This document shows, in pieces, positions 45,076-53,248 of a stretch of DNA of 64,000 bases. The notes beneath the pieces were generated by a model that saw nothing but the letters and a program-made list of their open reading frames with translations, ran no database searches and was not told the origin of the DNA. The DNA is taken from contig DATLLJ010000070.1 of NCBI GenBank assembly GCA_035537875.1, positions 53,620 through 117,619 on the forward strand, read 5' to 3'. The position numbers and the translations under genes are program-made. Position 1 is the first letter of the stretch. Each line of letters starts with the position of its first letter. This stretch comes from DATLLJ01 sp035537875. Lineage in GTDB: Bacteria; Acidobacteriota; Vicinamibacteria; Vicinamibacterales; CAVVIG01.

Positions 45076-46057
45076 CCATTCGTGACCGTTCGCGTGCCTC
45101 GGACCGCCGGGCGGCGTGGTCGACGTACAAACCGGCATAGGTGGTGAGTGCGGTCAGCCCGAGATACTCGAACACGAGCCCGCGGATGAGGAGCGCCGCC
45201 AGTTGCAGCGGAAATACGGCGAGGCCGACGAGCGGGACGAACGCGATGAGGCCAACTCCAGACCACGCGAGTGCCGAAGCCAGTGTGGCCGCCACGACCA
45301 GGATCAGCACGACCGCGAACACCCGGGCGAGTTCGCGGAATTCTGCACGGATGAATCCGGCCACCGAACCGACCGCTTCGATCACCCCTCCGCCGTCGAC
45401 GGCGAGGGCAATCTGCGTCAGCAAATACAGCAGGTTCACCAGCGTGATCCAGGCCACCAGCAGGCCGGCCGCCAGGGCCGCGACGAACGTCCACCCGAGC
45501 ACCAGGAAGCGATCCGTGGCGGCGCGGTAGCCGTAGACGACGAAGCCGATGTAGGCGGCAGCGGATAGCCCGTAGACCACGATCAGCACCAGCCCGACTT
45601 TCAGATAGCGGCGAAACAGACGACCGGAGCCGTTGATGAATCGGTCCAGCGTGAAGCGGGATGCGCCACGGAACATCTCCAGCGTGATCGGTTCGTGTTC
45701 AATCGGTCCGGCGTCCCGATGCGCGGCCACGAGCACATCCACCGTTCCACCTTTGACCAGAAACATCAGAACCGATCCGCCCACCAAGACGACCGCAAAT
45801 GCCGCGGCGAACGACACGAGCGCCGCCGGCTCGGACATCAGGACGGCGGCAAGCGTCGTCAGGACGTCGCGAAGCGAGCCCTGTAGCAGGTCGGCGAGAT
45901 CGGCCCCGAGCAAAACGGCAACGAGAACCGCGGCGCCGAGCACGGGAACAGCCAGAAGGGCTTGAAAGGTCGTGCCGGCAACGAACTGGATCGCGACGGC
46001 CGGCCAGTTGGCGGCCGTGAGCAGCGCGCCGCGCTTCAACAGCAGCTTGAGGTGCAT
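45044..46057 (-). CDS. Polytopic membrane protein of unknown function
   Basis: The ~337-residue protein has about six long hydrophobic segments (around 20-48, 75-105, 140-165, 170-200, 230-260, 270-300) with short charged loops. No family motif is recognised. It is divergent from the NtrY-like kinase gene with a gap of only about 45 bp, so their promoters overlap, and it converges on the propeller gene. The ATG at 46057 is chosen; one at 46084 is possible. Confidence 0.7.
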   Translation of the reverse strand: MHLKLLLKRGALLTAANWPAVAIQFVAGTTFQALLAVPVLGAAVLVAVLLGADLADLLQGSLRDVLTTLAAVLMSEPAALVSFAAAFAVVLVGGSVLMFLVKGGTVDVLVAAHRDAGPIEHEPITLEMFRGASRFTLDRFINGSGRLFRRYLKVGLVLIVVYGLSAAAYIGFVVYGYRAATDRFLVLGWTFVAALAAGLLVAWITLVNLLYLLTQIALAVDGGGVIEAVGSVAGFIRAEFRELARVFAVVLILVVAATLASALAWSGVGLIAFVPLVGLAVFPLQLAALLIRGLVFEYLGLTALTTYAGLYVDHAARRSEARERSRMATRLERPAVG

Positions 46058-46101
46058 GGTCGGCCCAGGCCGGAGCTGCCACATTGTATGCTGTTCTCAT
46101 C

Positions 46102-49100
46102 GTGTGGAAATCGTCCGCCCTCCGCCGGATCGTCGGCGCCGGGTTCGTCGCGGCCCTGGCGGTACTCGTCGGCGGCTCGACGCTCGAGCAGATCAGGTTC
46201 GGCACCTCTGATACGGCGGCGATTGCGCGCGTGGCAGCCGAAATCCAGGAGCGATTCGACGCGAGCGCGGACAACCTCACGGCGATTTCGAGGCGCGCCG
46301 CCGGTCAACCGGAGCTGATTCGTGGCGCCGCACGCGACGCGGCGGCCGCCGACAAGCTCTTTGACATTCTGGCCGCCTCGCTGCCGGACGACCAGACCCA
46401 TACGGGCGTCACCATCTACGGCCCCGGACTGACGCCGCTCGCGTGGGTGGGGCACGTGACGGAGACGCCCAGCGCACTCGACGAGCGAGTCCCGTTCGTT
46501 CTCGCTGTCGGCGCGCTGGGACCGCGCCTCGTGTACGTGGAACCTGTCACCATTCCCCCCTCCAGCCGGGTCGGCACTCTGGTTGTCGAGCAGGTCCTCG
46601 AGCCCGTTCGTCCCTCTCCCTCGCTCAGCGACCGCTTCGTCCTCAGCACGTCGATTGCGCCCGTTACCCTTCGCGTCGGGGCTCTCACCCCGACGTCGGC
46701 ATCCTCGGTGTTCCACGTCGTGTCGCGAGCGGGTGGAACACTGGTTGACGCCGAGGTGTCGCCTCGCGATATCGCTGAGGCGCGTCTTCGATGGCGGCGC
46801 GGCACAGCGGCCGGTGTCCTCGCCATTCTGGGGATGACGCTGTTGGGGTGTGCCGGCTGGCTCGTGCATCTCCGTCGTCGACCCGGGACGTGGCGCAACA
46901 ACCTCCTGATTGCCGGGGGTGTTGCAGGCGCTCTCGTCATCTCGAGAGGCGTTCTGGGATCCGCCGCGACGCAAATTGATTCGACGATGGCCTACGAGGA
47001 TCCGCTTGGCCTGCTGTTGACGTCGCTCGTCACCGGGGCCCTTGTGTGGCTCTTGATCGATCTGATCGAGGGCCGCCGTCTCACACGGCCTCGCGCCCGG
47101 CTGCTCCCATCGAGCGCCGGCGGTCGTGTCGCGCTCGTCTATGCCATCGCCGGTCTGGTCGACGCCGTCCTAATCGCCGTGTACAGCCGCTTTCTCGAGT
47201 CGGTCGTCTTCCGGACGCCCGTCGACCTGCTTCATTTCTCCCTGCATCCAGTTGACATCACGAGGCTGGGGCTCGCCTTCGCCCTCATCATGCTTCATGC
47301 GTCGGTCATCTGGGCCGCCGCCGCGGTCATTCGCCTGCCGCGCCTGTGGTGGCGGCTGCCACGTCGACGACTGCCCCACCCCGCGGCGATCGGCTGGCTA
47401 GCCGGAGCCTCGGTCGGAGTCGCGGCGGCGGGTGCTGTGGCGTGGGTCCCGCAGGCGATTGCGCTCGCCGCGGTGGCAGCCTGCGCCCTGTCGTTGGGTG
47501 GACTTCGCATTCGAGCCCGGCGGGTCTCGCAGTCGATGCGGCTCGCCGGGCTGTTTCTGGTACTCGTCGTCCCCTCCATCGCGATGTATCCGTCTCTGTC
47601 GGCGTCCGCGATCCGAGCCAAGGAAGAACTCATCGCCAGTGAGTACGGACCCCAGGTCGTGAAGCTTCGCGAGGATCTCCAGCAGCGGCTGGCACAAGCC
47701 CTCGAGCAGGTGGATGACCTGCCCGCCCTCCCGCAACTCGTGGCCGCGCGCGGCGACGATCAGGAGGCCAATCTGGCTTTCACTATCTGGTCGCAGACCG
47801 AACTCGAGCGCTTTCGGTTGACATCGGCCGTTGAGCTCTACAGCAGGGAGGGACAGCGTGTCAGCCGGTTCGCCCTGTTCCTTCCAGAATACGGTACGAC
47901 GCCCTTTCGCGCCGTCAGCTGCGGCTGGGATGTTTCCGACGACGTGTCTCCGATTGGGGCGAGCGAATCGCACGTGTTGCGCGCCAGCCGGGGCATCTGC
48001 GTCGGCGGCCGGCTGGTGGGCGGCATCATCGTCCGCGCGATGCTGGACTATCGGACCCTGCCCTTCATCTCCTCGCGCAGTCCTTATCTCGAGTCACTGA
48101 GACCCGAGCGGGTGCAGCGCGCCGAGGGCGTCTCGGGACGGGACGTCGAGTTCGTGTTCTACGGTTGGAGCCGCGCCCCGCTTTTCGCGTCGGGCACCAG
48201 CGTCTGGACTCTCGCGGACGATGACTTTCAGGCGATGGTCGATTCGCGGACGCCGTTCTGGTCGTCCATCGATCGTGGCGACGCCGTTTTCCGCGTGCAC
48301 CTGATGAACGACCGGGGCGGCATCTACGCGCTGGGCTACCCGGTGCTCACGGTATTCGGCCATCTGATCAACCTCGCCGAGCTCGTCACGCTGGTTCTCG
48401 TTCTGTTCGTCCTCCTGCTCGCGGCCGCGACGATCTTCAACAGCTTCTTCTCGAGGACGCCGACGACCGGGCGCGCCCTGCTGCGCGAGATCAGATCCAG
48501 CTTCTACCGCAAGCTCCGGCTGGCGTTCTGGGCGGCATTCGTCCTCCCCGTGATCGTGCTGGCGCTGGCCACCCGCGCGTACTTCGCGACCGAGCTCACC
48601 GCTGGCATCGAGGAAGCGGCGGCGCGCACGGCAACAGTCGCCCAACGCCTCGTCGAGGATTACGCCGCGCTGCAACAGCGCGGGGCCGGCGGGCTCGACA
48701 CGCTCGACGACGACATCATGCGGCTCGTCAGTCGCGCCATTGACGAGGACGTGAACCTGTTTGACGGCGCAAGCCTTCAGGCGACGAGCGCCCTCGACTT
48801 GTACGCGTCGCAGCTCCTCTCCAGGCGTACACCGGCGGAGGTCTATCGCCGGCTCGTCCTCGAGCGCGCCCCCACCTATGTCGGCGAACAGGACGTCGGC
48901 ACGGTGAGGTACCTCGTGGCCGCCGCGCCGGTGCTCGGCGAAGGCATCGTGACGGTCCCGATCACGCTGCGTCCCATGGAGCTCGAGCGGCAGCGAGACG
49001 AGCTCGACCGGCGCGTCTTGTTTGCCGCTGTGTTCTTCAGCCTGCTCGGGCTGGGTGCCGGCTTCTGGATGGCCGAACGCATCGCCGATCCTGTCAACAG

Positions 49101-49959
49101 GCTCACCCGCGCCACCCGCCGCATTGCCAGCGGCGATCTGAATGCGCGCATCGCCACGACCTCGGCCGACGAGCTCGGCCGCCTCGTCGCAGACTTCAAT
49201 CAGATGGCCGCCGACCTCCGGCGGCAGCGCAGCGAGCTCGAACGCACGCAACGCTTGGAGGCGTGGGCCGACATGGCGCGGCAGGTCGCTCACGACATCA
49301 AGAATCCGCTGACCCCTATCCAGCTTTCAGCCGAGCACGCTCGTCGCGTCAACATCGATCACGGCCGCCCCCTCTCACCGGTGCTCGACGAATGTGTGAC
49401 GGCGATTCTGGGTCAGGTCCGGCTGCTGCGGCAGATCGCCGCAGAGTTCTCGAGCTTCGCGTCTTCTCCCACGCCGAGCCCAGAGCCCACCGTGCTCCCC
49501 GCTCTGATCGACGAAGTCGTCGAGCCCTACCGGGCTGGACTCGCCGATCGAATCGCCATCGTCGTCGACGCCCCCGCCGACGTGCCGCGGGTGGCCATCG
49601 ATCGCACGCTGTTCGCGCGCGCGCTCACGAACATCCTCGAAAACGCGCTCCATGCGATGCCAGGCCAGGGCAGGCTGACGATTATCGTTCGGCCGGGTCC
49701 GGGCCGCCCACCCGCGGTTGGTGCTGACGCTGCCCCACTCGAACGGACCGTCGATATCGAAGTCACAGACACGGGCGTGGGCATGGACGACGAGGCCCTC
49801 GCCAGGATTTTTCAACCGTATTTTTCGACCAAGGCGACGGGAACGGGACTGGGTCTGACGATCGCGAAGCGAAATGTCGAGTTGAACCGCGGCACGATCG
49901 ACGTCAAGAGCGCACGGGGTGTGGGAACGACGGTGACAATCACATTGCCTGTGGAGTGA
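46102..49959 (+). CDS. Large NtrY-like membrane histidine kinase
   Basis: This ~1285-residue sensor has a first membrane helix (about 12-34), a periplasmic domain, then a cluster of membrane helices (about 230-510), a second extracytoplasmic domain (about 530-770), and further helices (about 780-860). Another sensor loop leads to the last helix (about 970-990). HAMP is at about 990-1045. The HisKA box AHDIKNPLTPIQLSAEHARR, with the phospho-His near 1064, is the NtrY type. The ATPase domain has DTGVGMDDE (about 1223-1231) and GTGLGLTIAK. No response regulator is adjacent. The GTG at 46102 is used; a TTG at 46084 is possible. NtrY partners usually activate sigma-54 promoters, which links it tentatively to rpoN here. 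Confidence 0.88.
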   Translation: MWKSSALRRIVGAGFVAALAVLVGGSTLEQIRFGTSDTAAIARVAAEIQERFDASADNLTAISRRAAGQPELIRGAARDAAAADKLFDILAASLPDDQTHTGVTIYGPGLTPLAWVGHVTETPSALDERVPFVLAVGALGPRLVYVEPVTIPPSSRVGTLVVEQVLEPVRPSPSLSDRFVLSTSIAPVTLRVGALTPTSASSVFHVVSRAGGTLVDAEVSPRDIAEARLRWRRGTAAGVLAILGMTLLGCAGWLVHLRRRPGTWRNNLLIAGGVAGALVISRGVLGSAATQIDSTMAYEDPLGLLLTSLVTGALVWLLIDLIEGRRLTRPRARLLPSSAGGRVALVYAIAGLVDAVLIAVYSRFLESVVFRTPVDLLHFSLHPVDITRLGLAFALIMLHASVIWAAAAVIRLPRLWWRLPRRRLPHPAAIGWLAGASVGVAAAGAVAWVPQAIALAAVAACALSLGGLRIRARRVSQSMRLAGLFLVLVVPSIAMYPSLSASAIRAKEELIASEYGPQVVKLREDLQQRLAQALEQVDDLPALPQLVAARGDDQEANLAFTIWSQTELERFRLTSAVELYSREGQRVSRFALFLPEYGTTPFRAVSCGWDVSDDVSPIGASESHVLRASRGICVGGRLVGGIIVRAMLDYRTLPFISSRSPYLESLRPERVQRAEGVSGRDVEFVFYGWSRAPLFASGTSVWTLADDDFQAMVDSRTPFWSSIDRGDAVFRVHLMNDRGGIYALGYPVLTVFGHLINLAELVTLVLVLFVLLLAAATIFNSFFSRTPTTGRALLREIRSSFYRKLRLAFWAAFVLPVIVLALATRAYFATELTAGIEEAAARTATVAQRLVEDYAALQQRGAGGLDTLDDDIMRLVSRAIDEDVNLFDGASLQATSALDLYASQLLSRRTPAEVYRRLVLERAPTYVGEQDVGTVRYLVAAAPVLGEGIVTVPITLRPMELERQRDELDRRVLFAAVFFSLLGLGAGFWMAERIADPVNRLTRATRRIASGDLNARIATTSADELGRLVADFNQMAADLRRQRSELERTQRLEAWADMARQVAHDIKNPLTPIQLSAEHARRVNIDHGRPLSPVLDECVTAILGQVRLLRQIAAEFSSFASSPTPSPEPTVLPALIDEVVEPYRAGLADRIAIVVDAPADVPRVAIDRTLFARALTNILENALHAMPGQGRLTIIVRPGPGRPPAVGADAAPLERTVDIEVTDTGVGMDDEALARIFQPYFSTKATGTGLGLTIAKRNVELNRGTIDVKSARGVGTTVTITLPVE

Positions 49960-49978
49960 CCTCGAGCGGCCTCAGCGC

Positions 49979-50821
49979 TCAACGCGCCGAGACGTCGTGC
50001 GCGGGCGGATCGATCGTGACCGCGTGCGGAGACTTGTCCTGATCGGGTCGATCTCCCCGGTGGCGGATCCGCGCGATCGCCATGCCCACGAACGCGGACG
50101 CGAGGTAAGAGTACGCCAGCACGACGAGCACCACGCGGGGATGCGTCGCGATGAGCGCAATTCCCGCGGCGATGAGCAGCACGACGGTGTAGGACCGTGG
50201 ACTCTGCAGGTCGAAGGTCTTGAAGCTCCGGAACCGGATCGTGCTGACCATGAGCGCGGCCGGCACGAGCACCATCGCGAGCGCGGGCAGAGCGGCGCGA
50301 TAGTCTGTCAGTCCCCAGGGATAGGCGAACACCGTCGCGGCCGGCACAGCCGCGGCAGCTGGACTCGGCATCCCGACGAAGTACCGTTTGTCTCCGCCCA
50401 TGCCGGCCTGGATGTTGAACCGCGCCAGCCGCATGGCGGCGGCCGTCAGGAAGAGGAAGCCAGCCAGCCAGCCGAGGCGCCCGAGCGGCTGCAGCCCCCA
50501 CGAGAACGACAGGATGGCGGGAGCCATGCCAAACGAGATCACGTCGGCGAGCGAGTCGAACTCGACGCCGAAATCGCTCGCCGAGCCGGTCATCCGGGCG
50601 ATGCGGCCGTCGAGCATGTCGAGCACGATCGCGAAACCGATGAAGGGCGCGGCCGTCTCGAACTCGCCGCGCATCGCGTAGACGATACAGGCGTAGCCGC
50701 AAAACATGTTACCGAGGGTGAACAGCGTGGGCAGGATGTAAACCCCGCGGCGGAAACGGCGCCGCGGCCGATCGGCCGCTCGCCGCAGAAATCTTAGACG
50801 CCCTTCCTGGTGAGTCAGCAT
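49979..50821 (-). CDS. pssA: CDP-diacylglycerol-serine O-phosphatidyltransferase
   Basis: PssA makes phosphatidylserine from CDP-diacylglycerol and serine. The 280-residue membrane protein has the CDP-alcohol phosphotransferase motif DMLDGRIAR...GVEFDSLADVISFG with all conserved Asp and Gly residues. About eight membrane segments follow. It lies 35 bp downstream of psd, so the next step of the pathway is in the same unit. The C-terminus is hydrophilic and disordered. Confidence 0.93.
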   Translation of the reverse strand: MLTHQEGRLRFLRRAADRPRRRFRRGVYILPTLFTLGNMFCGYACIVYAMRGEFETAAPFIGFAIVLDMLDGRIARMTGSASDFGVEFDSLADVISFGMAPAILSFSWGLQPLGRLGWLAGFLFLTAAAMRLARFNIQAGMGGDKRYFVGMPSPAAAAVPAATVFAYPWGLTDYRAALPALAMVLVPAALMVSTIRFRSFKTFDLQSPRSYTVVLLIAAGIALIATHPRVVLVVLAYSYLASAFVGMAIARIRHRGDRPDQDKSPHAVTIDPPAHDVSAR

Positions 50822-50856
50822 GGATGGAATGTCGGCCCTTGGAAAATCTGTGAAGC

Positions 50857-51504
50857 CTACCCCCGGGGACCCTCTTCGCAGTGTAGCATCGCGATGACGG
50901 TTTCGCCGCCCCGCACGGCGTCGCCCACTGACACGGCCAGCGTGGCATCGAGCGGAACGAACACATCCATTCGCGAGCCGAACTTCATGATACCGAACCG
51001 CTCGCCGGCGCGCACTTCGGCGCCGGGCTCGACGCGGCAGACGACGCGGCGCGCGAGGATGCCGACGATCTGACGTGCAACGATCGGCTGTCCACAGTGC
51101 TCAATCCAGATCTCGCTGCGTTCATTGGCGGCGCCGGCGTCGTGCCGGTAGGCCGGCAGAAACCGTCCGCGCTTGAACGTCACCTGGGTGACGCGCCCGG
51201 ACGCGGGAATCCGGTTGACGTGCACGTCCATCGGCGACAGAAACACGCTGATCTGCTGCCAGGCGCCAGGCGGCGCGACCACGGCGACAGCAGGTCCCGC
51301 GACGAGCACGCGGCCATCGGCAGGCGAGAGCACGACGTGAGCCCCTGACGGCGCGTGCCGCTCCGGGTCCCTGAAGAAATACACAAAGAATCCGCCCAAT
51401 CCGACGAACACGACGGCAACCAGCGGAAACCCAGTCAGGGCCGAGATCAGCGCGAAAGCGAGCGCGCCGCCGAGGAACGGCAGCACCGCAGGATCGAGGC
51501 GCAC
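50857..51504 (-). CDS. psd: Phosphatidylserine decarboxylase, short form
   Basis: Psd decarboxylates phosphatidylserine to phosphatidylethanolamine. The 215-residue proenzyme is the short type: an N-terminal membrane region (about 8-42), YFFRDPER, LSPADGRV, LSPMDVHVNRIPASG, and the self-cleavage site FGSRMD, where the serine becomes the pyruvoyl group. It is first of psd-pssA. Confidence 0.94.
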   Translation of the reverse strand: MRLDPAVLPFLGGALAFALISALTGFPLVAVVFVGLGGFFVYFFRDPERHAPSGAHVVLSPADGRVLVAGPAVAVVAPPGAWQQISVFLSPMDVHVNRIPASGRVTQVTFKRGRFLPAYRHDAGAANERSEIWIEHCGQPIVARQIVGILARRVVCRVEPGAEVRAGERFGIMKFGSRMDVFVPLDATLAVSVGDAVRGGETVIAMLHCEEGPRG

Positions 51505-51548
51505 GGAAATATTCTATGGGTTCTGACGACTGCGCAGGGTCTGGACGT

Positions 51549-51613
51549 GTTTGGTGAGGTTCTGGGGCTCTAACGACGGAGACCCCTGGGCAACCCTCAG
51601 AACCTCGCCAAAC
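51549..51613. terminator. Long hairpin between the YdcH-like gene and psd
   Basis: The arms gtttggtgaggttctg (51549-51564) and 51598-51613 pair over 16 bp with one mismatch around a 33-nt loop that can form a second partial GC stem. It lies in the 129-bp gap after the YdcH-like stop. No T-run is present, so it may be a Rho-type or processing structure. Confidence 0.45.
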
Positions 51614-51633
51614 CGTGCAACGATGTAAGAGCT

Positions 51634-51855
51634 TTAGCGCTGTCGATGCCGCCGGAGAATGTCCTCCATGCGGTCCTTGATTTGCAGCTTGCGCTTCTTC
51701 AGTGTGGCTTCTTCGAGTTGCTCGGGCTGTGAGAGGTAATGTTTGGAGGTGAGTTCGCTCAGCCGATCTTCGAGTTCGTGGTGTTTCGCAAAGAGGTTGT
51801 GGAATTCTTCGTCCGTCTGCAGCAACTGATCCTTCAAGTCCTGCGACCCATTCAT
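51634..51855 (-). CDS. DUF465/YdcH-family small coiled-coil protein
   Basis: The 73-residue protein is almost wholly charged helix and ends with KRKLQIKDRMEDILRRHR, the DUF465 signature. Members are widespread, and their function is not established. It stands between rimI and psd with clear gaps on both sides. Confidence 0.85.
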   Translation of the reverse strand: MNGSQDLKDQLLQTDEEFHNLFAKHHELEDRLSELTSKHYLSQPEQLEEATLKKRKLQIKDRMEDILRRHRQR

Positions 51856-51922
51856 GCTCGCCTCCTTGACCGGTGCCGTCGTTCTGGCCGAAAGCTAACA
51901 CAACGTTTGGGGCGTTTCAAGA

Positions 51923-52402
51923 TCAGCCGTCGCGAGGCCGCTCACGAAGGCCCTCGCGCCACAGGATAATCGCATCCTCCACCGGCTTCGTGTAGTACGC
52001 GTGCCTGACGCCGGCCACCGCGAATCCCAGCCGTTCGTACAACAGGCGCGCGGCGTCATTCGAACGCCGCACTTCCAGCGTGGCCCGCACCGCGCCGAGG
52101 CGGACGCCCTGGCCGAGCACATGATCGAGGAGCGCCGTCGCGACGCCCCGGCGCCGATACCCCGGCAGCACCGCCAGGTTGTTGATGTGCAATTCGTCGA
52201 CCACGTGCCAGAACGAACAGAACCCGATGGCGTGGCGGTCGAGTGTCCGCGCCAGATAACAGTATGAGACGTCCGGTTTATCGAGCTCCGCCACGTACAT
52301 CTCACGCGTCCACGGATTGGTGAACGATGTCTCTTCAATCGCCACGACTTCGTCGATCTCGGAGACCGATGTCAACGGTTCGATGATCCAGTCGCTCATC
52401 AC
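51923..52402 (-). CDS. rimI: Ribosomal protein S18-alanine N-acetyltransferase RimI
   Basis: The 159-residue GNAT protein shows the early ETSFTNPWTREMYVAEL segment typical of RimI. The acetyl-CoA loop is LAVLPGYRRRGVATALL, and LEVRRSNDAARLLYERLGF follows. It overlaps the tsaB stop by 4 nt; tsaB-rimI linkage is common. Confidence 0.92.
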   Translation of the reverse strand: MMSDWIIEPLTSVSEIDEVVAIEETSFTNPWTREMYVAELDKPDVSYCYLARTLDRHAIGFCSFWHVVDELHINNLAVLPGYRRRGVATALLDHVLGQGVRLGAVRATLEVRRSNDAARLLYERLGFAVAGVRHAYYTKPVEDAIILWREGLRERPRDG

Positions 52403-53163
52403 GTCAAACCGTCGGGACGTTCCAGGAAGGTGTTCTCGCCGCTGCCGGCGCGTCTGTCCCTGTCGACCTCGGCATCAGGGCGCCGCACGTACAACGGGTG
52501 CACCGCGGCCGGATCGATGGTGTCGCCCCGCCCGGCGCGCACGACGGCCATTCGGCCGATCGTCCCCGCCAGAAGCGGCGTCGGGGTCACGACCGTCCAT
52601 GCGGCACGGCCTGGTCGCCCGATCGTGTCGGCGTAGATGGCCGCTCCGTCGCCGACAAAGGTCACTGGCGCGTCGGAGATCTGCGGGCTCCACCTCATGA
52701 GCGTCGCGTCTGGATGGCCCACGCTCGGCCCTTCCACTTCCACGAGGCGACCCGGTGAATGAACCGGGGCCTCGAGGACGCGGTAGAGTCCAGTGAAGAC
52801 ATCCCGCCGGCGGGCGTCCATCCAGGCAGCCACGAAGCTCCCCGGCTGGGCCTCCGCGCTGTACGCAAGCGCCTCGAGCGCCGACACGGCAACGATTCGG
52901 CGGCCGGTAGCCACCGCCAGACCCTGGATTGTGGCGATGCCGATCCGCAGGCCCGTGAACGAGCCCGGCCCAGAGGCCACGGCGAACAGATCGACGGCGC
53001 GGACAGCCAGCCCGTGCGCCGCCGCCAGCGTCGTGAGCTCATGGGGCAGCCGCTCGGCATGCCCGCGCGAACCGTCGCCGCGGCGCTCGTCGATGACACG
53101 ATGGTCATCGACGAGCGCTACGCTTCCATCACGTGTCGTCGTGTCGAGCGCGAGCACATACAT
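52399..53163 (-). CDS. tsaB: tRNA threonylcarbamoyladenosine synthesis protein TsaB
   Basis: TsaB is the inactive partner of TsaD in making the t6A37 tRNA modification. The 254-residue protein has the ASKHA fold start VLALDTTTRDGSVAL, the conserved ASGPGSFTGLRIGIATIQGLA, and a C-terminal lobe. The ATG at 53163 is chosen because homology begins there; the longer upstream frame is discounted. It is divergent from mutS. Confidence 0.93.
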   Translation of the reverse strand: MYVLALDTTTRDGSVALVDDHRVIDERRGDGSRGHAERLPHELTTLAAAHGLAVRAVDLFAVASGPGSFTGLRIGIATIQGLAVATGRRIVAVSALEALAYSAEAQPGSFVAAWMDARRRDVFTGLYRVLEAPVHSPGRLVEVEGPSVGHPDATLMRWSPQISDAPVTFVGDGAAIYADTIGRPGRAAWTVVTPTPLLAGTIGRMAVVRAGRGDTIDPAAVHPLYVRRPDAEVDRDRRAGSGENTFLERPDGLT

Positions 53164-53248
53164 GGCAATCACGTCGCGGGGCATCCGTGGCTCACGGAAC
53201 CCGAATCCGCACGCCGTCCGTCCCAAACGCGTCGGGTAGACTAAGAAT

